Counted from the stretch's first letter, positions 33,682 to 42,836 are shown. The stretch: 64,000 nucleotides of DNA from Leucobacter sp. PH1c (GCF_000633415.1 NZ_AYMV01000015.1:1-64000); one strand, 5' to 3'. Translations and numbers: made by a program. Notes: generated by a model not told the origin, from the letters alone.

Positions 33682-35453
33682 GCGGGCTCCTCGCTCAGCA
33701 AGATGGGGTGGGCGGCGTCGGCGCTCGCGGCGCGGCGCTGGCGCTGCACCGCCGGATCGGGCACGGGGACGGCGGCGATGAGGCGCTGCGTGTACGCGTG
33801 CTGCGGCGCGTGGAGCACGCGCTCCGTCGGGCCGATCTCCACGAGCTCGCCCTGCCGGAGCACGCCGACGCGGTGCGCGAGCAGCTCCACCACCGCGAGA
33901 TCGTGCGAGATGAAGAGGGAGGCGAAGCCGAGCTCCCGCTGCAGGCCCGAGAAGATCTCGAGCACCTTCGCCTGCACCGAGACGTCGAGCGCGCTCGTCG
34001 GCTCGTCGGCGATCACGAGCTCGGGGTTCAGCGCGAGGGCGCGTGCGAGGCCCACGCGCTGGCGCTGGCCGCCCGAGAGCTCGAACGGGTGCCGATCGGC
34101 GTAGGAGGCCGGCAGCTCGACGGCGTCGAGGAGCTCGATCGCGCGGGCGCGCTGCTCCCGCTTCCCGCCGCCGACCCGGTGGATGCGCATCGGCTCGGTG
34201 ATGCACTGCTCCACCGTCATGAACGAGTTGAACGACGCCGCGGGATCCTGGAACACGAAGCCGATCCGGCGGCGCAGCTGGCGCAGCTCGCGGCGCTTCA
34301 GCCGGGTGAGCTCGGCCCCGAAGACCTGGAGCGAGCCCGCGCCGACGGTCTCGAGCCCGCCGATCGCGCGGCCGATGGTGGACTTGCCTGAGCCGGACTC
34401 GCCGACGAGCCCGAGCACCTCGCCGCGCGCGATCTCCAGATCGACGCCGCGCACCGCGCGCACGGGGTGGGTGCCGAAGCCGCTCGTGTAGACGACGTCG
34501 ACGCCGGAGAGCGTCACCGCGGGCGTTCCCGCCTCGGCGGCGGCCGCACTCTCGGCGGGCGTCGCAGTCTCGGTGCGCGTCGTGGGATCCGCGTCCGCGG
34601 CCGCCTCGGTCAGGCGTCCGCCCGCGCCCAGGCGGGGCACCGCGGCGAGCAACTGCTTCGTGTACTCCTCGCGGGGCCGGGCGAAGAGCTCGGCCACCGG
34701 GGCCTCCTCGACGAGGTCGCCGCGGTACATCACGGCGACGCGGTCGGCGAGATCGGCCACCACGCCCATGTTGTGCGTGATGAGGACGATCGACGCCCCG
34801 AACTGGTCGCGGCACTCGCGGAGCAGGTCGAGGATCTCGGCCTGCACGGTGACGTCGAGGGCAGTGGTCGGCTCGTCGGCGATGATGACCCGCGGGCGGA
34901 GGGCGAGCGCCATCGCGATGATGATGCGCTGCTTCTGCCCGCCCGAGAACTGGTGCGGGTAGTGGTGCATGCGCTGCTCGGGCTCGGGGATGCCGACCGC
35001 GCGGAGCATCTCGACGGCGCGTGCGCGCCGCTCGGCGCGATCCGTCATGCCGTGCGCGCGGAGGCCCTCCTCGAGCTGCCAGCCGACGGTGAACACGGGG
35101 TTCAGCGCGGTGGACGGCTCCTGGAAGATCATGGCCGCGCGGTTGCCGCGCAGCTCGCGGAGCTCGGTGTCGGAGGCGCCCAGCACGTCCGTGCCCGACA
35201 GCATGACGACGCCGGAGCGCCGCGTGTGCGGCGGGAACAGGCCGAGCACTGCGCGCGCGGTGAGCGTCTTGCCGGATCCCGACTCGCCCACGATGGCGAG
35301 GATCTCGCCCGGCTCGACGGTGAGCGACACGTCGTTCACCGCGTGGACCGTGCCGTGCGGGGTGTCGATGTTGAGGGTCAGCCGGTCGATCTCGAGCGGA
35401 AGCGCGGCGGCGCTCGCCGAGGGCTGGGCGGTGGGTGCGGTCGAGGCGGTCAT
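33678..35453 (-). CDS. Dipeptide/oligopeptide ABC transporter, fused double ATPase (DppD-DppF type)
   Basis: Protein of 591 aa with two complete ATPase domains. The first (about 20-275) has Walker A GESGSGKT, signature FSGGQKQR and Walker B VIIADEPTTALD. The second (about 315-560) has GESGSGKS, LSGGQRQR and VIADEPTSALD. Both carry the Y-T-x-x-LLAA/LIAAVP segments of Opp/Dpp ATPases, the tail of the family after each domain. An Ala/Thr/Glu linker joins them. The cytoplasmic partner drives the DppB and DppC permeases encoded upstream. It overlaps neighbours by 4 nt on both sides. Confidence 0.93.
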   Translation of the reverse strand: MTASTAPTAQPSASAAALPLEIDRLTLNIDTPHGTVHAVNDVSLTVEPGEILAIVGESGSGKTLTARAVLGLFPPHTRRSGVVMLSGTDVLGASDTELRELRGNRAAMIFQEPSTALNPVFTVGWQLEEGLRAHGMTDRAERRARAVEMLRAVGIPEPEQRMHHYPHQFSGGQKQRIIIAMALALRPRVIIADEPTTALDVTVQAEILDLLRECRDQFGASIVLITHNMGVVADLADRVAVMYRGDLVEEAPVAELFARPREEYTKQLLAAVPRLGAGGRLTEAAADADPTTRTETATPAESAAAAEAGTPAVTLSGVDVVYTSGFGTHPVRAVRGVDLEIARGEVLGLVGESGSGKSTIGRAIGGLETVGAGSLQVFGAELTRLKRRELRQLRRRIGFVFQDPAASFNSFMTVEQCITEPMRIHRVGGGKREQRARAIELLDAVELPASYADRHPFELSGGQRQRVGLARALALNPELVIADEPTSALDVSVQAKVLEIFSGLQRELGFASLFISHDLAVVELLAHRVGVLRQGELVEIGPTERVLHAPQHAYTQRLIAAVPVPDPAVQRQRRAASADAAHPILLSEEPA

Positions 35454-36427
35454 GCCTGGAACTCCTTCTTCATGCGTCCCGGCGCGAACACGGAGACCAT
35501 GCGGGCGAAGATCCCGGGCCGTCCGAGCGCGGCGCGCGAGCGCTGGTCGACGAGGTCGCGCAGCCCATCGCCGATGAGGTTGAGCGCGAGGACGGTGATC
35601 ACGAGGAACCCGGCCGTGATGAGGATCATCTGGGGCGCCTGCATGATGACCGACTTGCCGTCGTAGAGGATGTTGCCCCAGCTCGCGTGCGGCGCGGGGA
35701 CGCCCGCGCCGAGGAAGCTCATCGCCGCCTCCGTGATGACGGACTCCGCGAAGGTGAAGGTGGCCTGGACGACGAGCACGGACATGACGTTCGGCAGGAT
35801 GTGGCGGAGCATGATGTGGAACATCCCGCCGCCCTGCATGGTGCTGGCGGTGACGAAGGTCTCCGAGCTCACGGCCAGTGCGCGCGCCCGCACGAGGCGC
35901 GCGATGCCCGGCGTGTAGACGATCGCGAGCGCGATCACGAGGTTGGTCACGCTGGGGCCGAGCGCCGCGGCGAGCGCGACGGCGAGCAGGATCGCGGGGA
36001 TCGCCATGAGGCCGTCGCAGATGCGCATGAGGATCGCGTCGAGGACGGGGTTGAAGACGGCGAGGATTCCGATCAGCGTGCCGATCACGCCGCTCACGAG
36101 GGCGACGACGAAGCCGACGAGCAGCGACGTCGACGCGCCCGAGATGATGCGGGCGAAGAGGTCGCGCCCGAAGTTGTCGGTGCCGAAGATGAATTCGGCC
36201 GAGGGCTTCGCGAGGCGGTTGGCGGGGTCGACGGCGTAGGGGTCGAGGTGCAGGAGTGGCGGGAGCACGTACGAGATCACGAAGATCGCGAGGATGATGA
36301 GGAGCCCCATCATGAAGCCCGTGTTAGCGAGCGCGCGATGCCACAGGGTGTTCCGGGGCTGCTCCGGCTGCATCGACAGCACCGTGGTGCTGGGGGCCGG
36401 GGAGTTCTGCGGGCTGGTTGCGGTCAT
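35450..36427 (-). CDS. Peptide ABC transporter permease, DppC type
   Basis: Membrane protein of 325 aa, six helices predicted. The N-terminal extension of about 40 residues and the first helix are typical of DppC/OppC. The EAA-type coupling loop is seen in ARLVRARALAVSSETFVTAS, followed by HIMLRHILPNVMSVLVV. The GTDNFGRDLFARIISGA stretch is the OppC hallmark. It forms the heterodimeric channel with the DppB-type protein encoded 4 nt upstream. Confidence 0.92.
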   Translation of the reverse strand: MTATSPQNSPAPSTTVLSMQPEQPRNTLWHRALANTGFMMGLLIILAIFVISYVLPPLLHLDPYAVDPANRLAKPSAEFIFGTDNFGRDLFARIISGASTSLLVGFVVALVSGVIGTLIGILAVFNPVLDAILMRICDGLMAIPAILLAVALAAALGPSVTNLVIALAIVYTPGIARLVRARALAVSSETFVTASTMQGGGMFHIMLRHILPNVMSVLVVQATFTFAESVITEAAMSFLGAGVPAPHASWGNILYDGKSVIMQAPQMILITAGFLVITVLALNLIGDGLRDLVDQRSRAALGRPGIFARMVSVFAPGRMKKEFQA

Positions 36428-36431
36428 GTGC

Positions 36432-37382
36432 TCAGGCCTTTCCGACGCGCACCCGCGGGTCGACGATGCCGTACAGCAGGTCGATGAGCAGGTTGGTGAG
36501 CAGGTAGATGAGGGTGATGAACAGGATGACGCCCTGGATCACCGGGTAGTCGCGCCGCGAGATCGAGGTGACGAGCAGTTGCCCGAGCCCGGGGATGTTG
36601 AAGATCGTCTCGGTGACGGCCGCGCCCGTGACGAGACCGCCGAGCGAGAGGCCGACGATCGTGAGGATCGGCAGGCTCGCGTTCTTCAGCGTGTGGCCGA
36701 AGAGCAGACGGCCCTCGGTGACGCCCCGCGAGCGGGCGGCGTCGATGTAGTCGGCGTTCAGCACGTCGAGCACGGCCGCGCGCGTGGTTCGAGTGATGAG
36801 CGCCGCCGTGATCGCGCCGAGGGCGATGCCCGGCATGAGGAGCGTTTTCACCCCGTCGCCGAAGTCCTCGAACGGGTTCACGTACCCGGAGATGGGGAGC
36901 CAGCGGAGCGTCAGCCCGAAGAGCAGCATCATGCCGATCGCGAGCACGAAGCTCGGGACGGTCATGCCGAGCAGCGTGAAGCCGGTGACCATCTTGTCGA
37001 AGCGGCCGCCCCGGTAGCGCGCGGCGATCGTGCCGAAGGGGACCGAGAGCAGGATCGCGACGATGATCGCGATGAGCGCGAGCTGGATCGTGGGGACCGC
37101 GTTGTCGCTGATCGCCTCGACCACGCTCTTGCGGAGGAAGTAGGAGTCCCCGAGGTCGCCGGTGAAGACGCCGCCGACCCACTTCAGGTACTGCATCACG
37201 ATGGGCTGATCGAGGCCCATGGTGGCGTGCAGCGCGGCGACCTGCTCGTCGGAGGCCTTCTCGCCGAGGATGCGCCGTGCGGGATCGCCCGGCGTGAGGT
37301 GGATCAGGGAGAAGATCACCACCGACACCACGAACAGCACGGGGATGAGGCTCAGGAGCCTGCGGAGAATGAATCGAAGCAT
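36432..37382 (-). CDS. Peptide ABC transporter permease, DppB type
   Basis: Membrane protein of 316 aa. It begins MLRFILRRLLSLIPVLFVVS and has HLTPGDPARRILG, both features of DppB/OppB. The coupling loop is TRTTRAAVLDVLNADYIDAARSRGV with GHTLKNASLPILTIVGL after it. A 94-nt gap with a strong hairpin separates it from the binding-protein gene upstream, which is usual when the binding protein must be made in excess. Confidence 0.92.
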   Translation of the reverse strand: MLRFILRRLLSLIPVLFVVSVVIFSLIHLTPGDPARRILGEKASDEQVAALHATMGLDQPIVMQYLKWVGGVFTGDLGDSYFLRKSVVEAISDNAVPTIQLALIAIIVAILLSVPFGTIAARYRGGRFDKMVTGFTLLGMTVPSFVLAIGMMLLFGLTLRWLPISGYVNPFEDFGDGVKTLLMPGIALGAITAALITRTTRAAVLDVLNADYIDAARSRGVTEGRLLFGHTLKNASLPILTIVGLSLGGLVTGAAVTETIFNIPGLGQLLVTSISRRDYPVIQGVILFITLIYLLTNLLIDLLYGIVDPRVRVGKA

Positions 37383-37423
37383 CGGTGTTCCGGATTCGGT
37401 GTCGAGGTGGGGTGTGGGGGTGC

Positions 37424-37455
37424 GTGTGGCCGCGCCCGGACGGGCGCGGCCACAC
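37424..37455 (-). terminator. Hairpin between binding-protein and permease genes
   Basis: A perfect 14-bp stem (37424-37437 with 37442-37455) with a 4-nt loop. It lies inside the operon, so it probably acts as a partial terminator or a 3'-end stabiliser that raises the level of the binding-protein message. Confidence 0.6.
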
Positions 37456-37476
37456 GAGAGCGGGGGTGCCGCTCCG

Positions 37477-39087
37477 TTAGTTCTTCCAGTGCGCGTTCCA
37501 CCACGTGAAGTGGCCGTCGAACCAGGCGAGCTCCAGGTCCTTGTTGGCTGCGTATACGTTGTGGGCGTCGCCGATGCGGCTCATGGGACGGGTGTCCTCG
37601 ATCCACTGCTGCATCTCGCTGAAGAGCGCGCTGGCCTCGGCCTGCGTCGGGGCACCGCGGAAGTCGGCGAGCAGCTGCTGCAGCTCGGGGCCGTCGAAGT
37701 AGCCCGCGCGGGTCGGGAGGAAGCCGATCGTCTGCGTCGGGTCGAGCTCCGTGCCGAAGGGGAAGACCACGAGGTCCCACTCGTCGCGGCGCTCGCGGTA
37801 CTTCTCGCTGAACGCGCCCCACTCGTAGGCGTCGAGCGTCGCGTCGACGCCCATGCCCTTGAGCTGCTCGACCACCACGACGGCGGAGTTGTAGGCCTCG
37901 GAGTAGTCCTTGTTCGCGAGGACGGTGACGGGCTCGCCCGTGTAGCCGCCCTCCGCGAGCATCCGCTTCGCCGCGTCGACGTCGGCGCGGTTGAAGTCGG
38001 CCTTGCCGACCTCGGTGTCCCAGATCGCCTGCTGGCCGAGGGTCATGTTGTGGTGCACGAGGTCGTACAGCTCCTCCGAGCCGACCGCCGCGAGCATGAT
38101 CGGATCCCGATCGAGGCCCGTGTTGATGGCCTGGCGGTTCTCGACCTTCGAGAACGGGCTCGACGCGTCGTCGCTGTAGACGAGGTTGATCGGGCCGACC
38201 ATGTAGGTGTCGAGCGTGAGGTTCTCGTCGTCCGCGAACTGGTCGAGGCTGTCGAAGGGGAGCTCCGTCGTCGCGTCGTACTGGCCCGACTGGAGGCCGA
38301 GGGTGCGGGTCGATGCGTCGGGGACGAAGTTGAAGACGACCTCGGAGAGACTCGCCTCCTTCGCTCCCGCGCGGCCGCTCGACGGGGCGTCGACCGGCTG
38401 GTAGTCGTCCCACTTCGCGATGACGATCTTCTGGTCGGCGTCCCACTCGGTGAGCTGGTACGGGCCGGTGCCGATGATGTCCTCGACCGCCTCGATCGGG
38501 CCGTCGCCGACCTTGTCGAGCACCTCGGTCGGGAGGATCGCCGGGTAGGCCGTGGAGACCTGCGAGAGGTAGAGCAGGTGGAGGAAGCTCGGCGAGGTGA
38601 CCGTGAGCTTCACGGTGGTGTCGTCGACCTTCGTCCACTCGGAGCCGGCGAACGCCTCCTGAGCCGCGACGGACACGCGCGTCCAGCGGTTCATCGACGC
38701 GACCACGTCGTCGGCGTCGAGCTCGCTGCCGTCCTGGAACTTCACGCCCTCGCGGAGGTGGAAGGTGTACTCGAGCGCGTCGTCGCTGACCTCGTAGGAC
38801 TCCGCGAGCATCGGCTGCACCTGGAGATCCGCGTCGGCGGTGACGAGGGTCTCGAAGATCGGGCCGGTGATCTCGCCCATGATCGAGTCGGTCGAGATCT
38901 GGGGGTCGAGGCTTTCGGGCTGCGCCGGGGTGACGAGGTTGACGATGTTCTTCGCCTCGTCTCCGCCGCCGGAATCGCCCGAAGCGCAGCCGGCGAGCAC
39001 GAGCGCGCCCACCGCGAAGGCCGCGGTCGCGCTGCCCACGCGGCGCAGTGCGCGTGCGCGGCGTGGAGAGGGTGCTGGAGTGGACAT
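37477..39087 (-). CDS. Peptide ABC transporter substrate-binding lipoprotein (SBP family 5)
   Basis: Exported binding protein of 536 aa. The signal peptide ends in a lipobox ALVLAGC with Cys34. The family 5 fold is marked by TPAQPESLDPQ, the EYTFHLREGVKFQDGSELDADDV stretch, IIGTGPYQLTEWDAD and an AINTGLDRDPI-type motif. It should deliver peptides or peptide-like compounds to the permeases. It has AGGAG just before the ATG and lies 9 nt after the cyanophycinase-like gene. Confidence 0.92.
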   Translation of the reverse strand: MSTPAPSPRRARALRRVGSATAAFAVGALVLAGCASGDSGGGDEAKNIVNLVTPAQPESLDPQISTDSIMGEITGPIFETLVTADADLQVQPMLAESYEVSDDALEYTFHLREGVKFQDGSELDADDVVASMNRWTRVSVAAQEAFAGSEWTKVDDTTVKLTVTSPSFLHLLYLSQVSTAYPAILPTEVLDKVGDGPIEAVEDIIGTGPYQLTEWDADQKIVIAKWDDYQPVDAPSSGRAGAKEASLSEVVFNFVPDASTRTLGLQSGQYDATTELPFDSLDQFADDENLTLDTYMVGPINLVYSDDASSPFSKVENRQAINTGLDRDPIMLAAVGSEELYDLVHHNMTLGQQAIWDTEVGKADFNRADVDAAKRMLAEGGYTGEPVTVLANKDYSEAYNSAVVVVEQLKGMGVDATLDAYEWGAFSEKYRERRDEWDLVVFPFGTELDPTQTIGFLPTRAGYFDGPELQQLLADFRGAPTQAEASALFSEMQQWIEDTRPMSRIGDAHNVYAANKDLELAWFDGHFTWWNAHWKN

Positions 39088-39096
39088 TGATGGCTC

Positions 39097-40362
39097 CTAG
39101 TGAGTCGGATGGGTGGGAGTGATGGAGATGATGAGCTCGGCGAAGCCGCCGGTCGGCAGCGCCGTCGTGCGCTCGTCCCGGTGCAGCGAGGTGCGATAGC
39201 GCGGGGCGCGGTCGCCCGCGCTCTCACCGCGCGCCGTGCTGTCGGAGGACGCGAGGAGACGCTGGGCCAGCGCGAGGAGCGGCCGGCTGCCGTCGTCGGC
39301 CCAGATGTCAGTCGCCGCGGTCAGCGCCGTTCCGGCCAGGCTGAGCTCGGCCGTGCGCTCACCGCGCAGCGTGACACCGGTCGCGAAGTCGTGCCGGTCT
39401 CCCGGGACGAGGTAGCTCCAGCGTGTGCCGAGCACGGAGTCGCCGCGGCCCTCGGCGCCGTCGAGGTCGATGAAGGAGACCCCGCGGAGGCCCACGACCT
39501 CGGCGACCCGGCTCGCGCGGTCGTAGACGAACGCCGTGTGCTCGTCGACGCCGATGCAGCGCCGCCGATCCGTGTCGCGGGTAAGACGGATCGCGCGGGC
39601 CGGGCGGCCCCACTCGGAGAAGTGCGAGTCGAGGAGGGCCTCGGGGAAGAGCCCGAGCCCGCCGAGCGGGTCGTAGCTCAGCGCCTCGACGCCGCCGATG
39701 TCGCGCTCCGACCCGGGGGCCGCGCCGTGCACCCACGCCGTGTGGATGTCGGCGCCGCCGCTCACCATGTGCGCGCCCTGCTGCACCGCGAGGCCCGCGC
39801 TCGTGCCTGCGACGACGCCGCCGCGGTCGAGTACCTCGCGGAGGGCCGTGAGCACGGCCGTCTCGGAACGCGCACCGGTCGCGGGGTCTGTGCCGCGGAA
39901 GAGTGCGCGCACGTAGTGGTTCTGATCGCCGCCGCCCAGGAAGATGCCGTCGGCGCTCCGCACGAGCTCGGCGACCGCGGGATCGTCCGCGCGGGCCGCG
40001 TGGTACTCGGCCCCGGGATAGGGCGGCGCAGCGCTCGCCCCGACCGGGATCGGCAGCCCGATCGCGCCGTGGCGCGCGAAGAGCTCGACGTAGTACTGCC
40101 CGTCGGCCGCGTCGTTCTCGAGGCCGGGATCCGCCGCGGCCGCAGCCGACGGCGCGGGCGCGGAGGCCGTCGTGAGGATCGCGATGCGCGGGGCGCCGCT
40201 CGCGCGGCGGGCGTCGGCGAGCGCGACGATGCGGGACAGGATCTCGGCGCTCTCGTCAAGCGCGCCGCCGATCAGGACGAGGGTGCCCGCGGGGCGGGAG
40301 GCGTCGGCTCCGGGAGAGAATGCGGGATCCGTGCGTGGACCAGATGGAGCGTGCGCGTTCAC
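39097..40362 (-). CDS. Cyanophycinase-like peptidase of family S51
   Basis: Protein of 421 aa, no signal peptide. The S51 / type 1 glutamine amidotransferase-like core shows GGALDES, the oxyanion region GGGDQ (143-147), the nucleophile elbow AGTSAG with Ser188, and DSHFSEWGR downstream. Cyanophycinases release beta-Asp-Arg dipeptides; other S51 members cleave Asp-x dipeptides. The last 130 residues form an extra beta-rich domain seen in cyanophycinase-like proteins. First gene of the importer operon, with a GTG start and GGGAAA upstream. I infer that it breaks down an imported or stored Asp-containing peptide; the true substrate is unknown. Confidence 0.78.
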   Translation of the reverse strand: MNAHAPSGPRTDPAFSPGADASRPAGTLVLIGGALDESAEILSRIVALADARRASGAPRIAILTTASAPAPSAAAAADPGLENDAADGQYYVELFARHGAIGLPIPVGASAAPPYPGAEYHAARADDPAVAELVRSADGIFLGGGDQNHYVRALFRGTDPATGARSETAVLTALREVLDRGGVVAGTSAGLAVQQGAHMVSGGADIHTAWVHGAAPGSERDIGGVEALSYDPLGGLGLFPEALLDSHFSEWGRPARAIRLTRDTDRRRCIGVDEHTAFVYDRASRVAEVVGLRGVSFIDLDGAEGRGDSVLGTRWSYLVPGDRHDFATGVTLRGERTAELSLAGTALTAATDIWADDGSRPLLALAQRLLASSDSTARGESAGDRAPRYRTSLHRDERTTALPTGGFAELIISITPTHPTH

Positions 40363-40398
40363 GGTTTCCCTTTCCGAGGCCTCGTCGATGAAGTGATC

Positions 40399-40457
40399 GA
40401 AATCATTTCATAAATTCCCTCTTGCTGCAAGAACTGCAACATTCATTTCATAAATTC
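40399..40457. promoter_or_regulatory. Paired operator repeats, candidate RpiR binding sites
   Basis: CATTTCATAAATTC occurs twice (40404-40417 and 40444-40457), 40 bp start to start, close to four helical turns. GAAATCATTTC (40399-40409) is a perfect palindrome overlapping the first copy. AT-rich palindromes of the GAAAT/ATTTC kind are typical for RpiR/HexR-type regulators, and an RpiR gene lies 1.4 kb away. The repeats cover both divergent promoters. Confidence 0.6.
40402..40430 (-). promoter_or_regulatory. Promoter of the peptide-use operon
   Basis: Minus-strand -35 TTGCAG (40425-40430), 17-nt spacer, -10 AATGAT (40402-40407). The -10 lies inside the first operator repeat. Confidence 0.5.
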
Positions 40458-40475
40458 GTGATTTCGGGATAGTGT
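40447..40475 (+). promoter_or_regulatory. Promoter of the M20 peptidase-RpiR unit
   Basis: -35 TTCATA (40447-40452), 17-nt spacer, -10 TAGTGT (40470-40475). The -35 overlaps the second operator repeat. The leader would be about 138 nt; I see no riboswitch in it. Confidence 0.45.
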
Positions 40476-40619
40476 TCTCGTGCCGGTGAACGTCCCCCGC
40501 AGCGCCTCATCGTTGAGCCGAGTCGGGGGAGCATCGCCCAGGCCCAGCTCCCTCACGCCCCGCCCCGCGCGCACCGCCCGGACCGGGGCTCACCCCCGGC
40601 ACTTGGAACGAGATCTGCA

Positions 40620-41822
40620 ATGAACACCTCCGCACGTGAGCTTCCCGCCGCGCTCGCCGCACGCTTCGCCGACGCCGCGCTCGCCGCCCAGCCGGCGTAC
40701 GAGCGAGACCTCGCCGCGCTCGTGGGGATCGACTCCGGCTCGCACGACCCCGCCGGGGTGAACCGGGTGGCCGACTGGGTGGAGCAGCGGCTCGACGCGC
40801 TCGGCTTCGCCGTCGTCCGCCACGTCGACCCGAGCGGGGCCTGGGGCGACGCGCTCGTGGCGACGCGGCGCGGGACCGGCGCGAAGCGCATCGTGCTCTT
40901 CGCCCACATGGACACGGTCTTCGCGGAGGGCGACGCCGCGGCCCGCCCCTTCCGCATCGACGAGCGGGGGCACGGGCGCGGCCCTGGCGTCACCGACGAC
41001 AAGGCGGGCGTGATCGCGAGCCTCCACGCTGCCGCGCACCTCAGCGCGCACGACGCCGAGACCTACGGAGAGCTCGTGCTCGTGTTCACGCCCGACGAGG
41101 AGGTCGGCTCGCCCTTCGGCGCGGGCGTGCTGCGCGCGGCGAGCGCGGGCGCGGACGTCGCGCTGTGCATGGAGTGCGCCCGCGAGAACGGGGACCTCGT
41201 GACCGCGCGGAAGGGCGTCGCGGACCTCGAGGTGATCGTGCGGGGCAAGGCCGCCCACTCGGGGATCGAGCCGGAGCGCGGCGCCCACGCCGGGGTCGAG
41301 GCCGCGCACCTCACGCTGTTCCTCCAGGGCCTCGCCGACCCCCGCGCCGGGGTGACAGTGAACGTCGGCGTGCTGCGCGCCGGTGAGCGGCTGAACATCG
41401 TGCCGGATCACGCCTCGCTGCACGTCGAGGTCCGCGCCACCGCAGCCGCCGATCTCGACGCGACGCTCGCGCGGATCCGCGCCCGCGTCGCCGCCCCCGA
41501 GACCGCGGGGACGAGCGTCGAGATCGCGAGCATCGAGCACTGCCCGCCCATGGAGGAGAGCCCCGCCGGGGCGGCGCTCGCCGCGCGGGCCGTCGCGATC
41601 GCGGGCGAGCTGGGCCTTGCCCCGGGGCTTGCGCGCACGGGCGGCGTCTCGGACGCGAACCGCATCGCCGCGCGCGGGGTGCCGACCCTCGACGGCCTCG
41701 GCCCGGTCGGCGGCGGCGACCACTCGGAGACCGAGTGGCTCGACCTGGCCTCGGTGCCGCAGCGGATCGCGCTGCTCGCGGCGCTGATCGCCGACCTCGG
41801 CGCCGCATCGGAGATTGTTTGA
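40620..41822 (+). CDS. M20 family metallopeptidase
   Basis: Cytoplasmic dizinc peptidase of 400 aa, closest to the glutamate carboxypeptidase (CPG2) branch. Zinc and catalytic residues visible are His96 and Asp98 (AHMDTV), Asp126 (GVTDDKAG), Glu160 and Glu161 (TPDEEVGS), and a late GGGDHSETEWLD. The lid domain for dimerisation runs from about 195 to 305. It probably hydrolyses an acylated amino acid or dipeptide imported by the neighbouring ABC system. It is followed 59 nt later by the RpiR gene and is divergent from the cyanophycinase-importer operon. Confidence 0.87.
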   Translation: MNTSARELPAALAARFADAALAAQPAYERDLAALVGIDSGSHDPAGVNRVADWVEQRLDALGFAVVRHVDPSGAWGDALVATRRGTGAKRIVLFAHMDTVFAEGDAAARPFRIDERGHGRGPGVTDDKAGVIASLHAAAHLSAHDAETYGELVLVFTPDEEVGSPFGAGVLRAASAGADVALCMECARENGDLVTARKGVADLEVIVRGKAAHSGIEPERGAHAGVEAAHLTLFLQGLADPRAGVTVNVGVLRAGERLNIVPDHASLHVEVRATAAADLDATLARIRARVAAPETAGTSVEIASIEHCPPMEESPAGAALAARAVAIAGELGLAPGLARTGGVSDANRIAARGVPTLDGLGPVGGGDHSETEWLDLASVPQRIALLAALIADLGAASEIV

Positions 41823-41881
41823 TCCCGCTCGGCTCGGTAGGGTTTCCGGGACAGCCAGGAACGCGGAGGGAAGTGCGGAGG

Positions 41882-42793
41882 ATGACGGATCAGCCCGGCC
41901 CCCGGCCCGCTGCCGCCCCGGGCGAGACGCCCGCCGAGGGTGACTCTCCCGCCGCGCGCATCCGCGAGCGCCTCGGCGAGTGCACCCCGGGGGAGCGGAA
42001 GGTCGCCCGGGCGCTCCTCGCCGCCTACCCCGCCGCGGGCTTCGAGAGCGTCGCCGGCCTCGCGGAGATCGCGGGGGTGAGCGGCGCCACGGTCGTGCGC
42101 TTCACCACCAAACTCGGCTACGCCGGCTTCCCGGACTTCCAGCGCGCGCTTCGCGAGGAGCTGGAGCAGCGCAGCGCCTCGCCCGCGGCGCTGTACGCGC
42201 GGACGAACGCCGACCAGCGGCCCCCGCACCCGGACGATCTCGCGGCGCTCGCCGAGCCGGCCGTGGGGAACCTCCGGGCCACCTTCGGCGGGCTCTCCGA
42301 GCATGACTTCTCGACGACGGTGCAGGCGCTCGCCGATCCGAAGCGTCGCATCTGGCTCGTCGGCGGGCGCTACAGCATGTTCCTCGCCGAGTACTTCGCC
42401 GCGAGCCTCCAGCAGCTACGCGGCGCGGTGCACATGGTGCCGCAGATGGCGAGCGTGCGCGCCGCCGCGGTGGTCGGCTTCGACGCGAAGGACGTGCTCG
42501 TCGCCTTCGACTTCCGCCGCTACGAGAGCGAGACCCGCCACCTTGTGCAGCACGCCAAGGCGCACAGGGCGACCGTCGTGCTCGTCACCGACAAGTGGGT
42601 GTCTCCCTGCGCGAGCGACGCCGACACCGTGCTGACGAGCGTGGCATCGGAGCGCGGGCCTTTCGACTCGGTCGTGCCGGTGATGGCGCTCATCGAGTCG
42701 CTGTTCGAGGCGACGCTCACCCGCATCGGAGCGCCCGCGCGTGAGCGCATGGAGGGCATCGAGCGGACTGCGCAGGAGCTCGACCTGCTCTAG
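41882..42793 (+). CDS. MurR/RpiR family transcriptional regulator
   Basis: Regulator of 303 aa. The N-terminal HTH_6 domain (about 25-100) includes ESVAGLAEIAGVSGATVVRF and KLGYAGFPDF. A SIS domain from about 135 has WLVGGRYSM and ATVVLVTDKW segments that should bind a phosphorylated sugar or similar ligand. Its position after the peptidase and next to the paired GAAAT/ATTTC repeats makes it the likely local regulator. The ATG at 41882 is preceded by GGAGG. Confidence 0.88.
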   Translation: MTDQPGPRPAAAPGETPAEGDSPAARIRERLGECTPGERKVARALLAAYPAAGFESVAGLAEIAGVSGATVVRFTTKLGYAGFPDFQRALREELEQRSASPAALYARTNADQRPPHPDDLAALAEPAVGNLRATFGGLSEHDFSTTVQALADPKRRIWLVGGRYSMFLAEYFAASLQQLRGAVHMVPQMASVRAAAVVGFDAKDVLVAFDFRRYESETRHLVQHAKAHRATVVLVTDKWVSPCASDADTVLTSVASERGPFDSVVPVMALIESLFEATLTRIGAPARERMEGIERTAQELDLL

Positions 42794-42800
42794 AACCGGC

Positions 42801-42836
42801 AGTGGCGCCCGGGACGAGAACGTCCCGGGCGCCACT
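42801..42836. terminator. Bidirectional terminator between rpiR and trpS
   Basis: A perfect 16-bp stem (42801-42816 with 42821-42836) with a 4-nt loop between two convergent genes. Confidence 0.75.
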
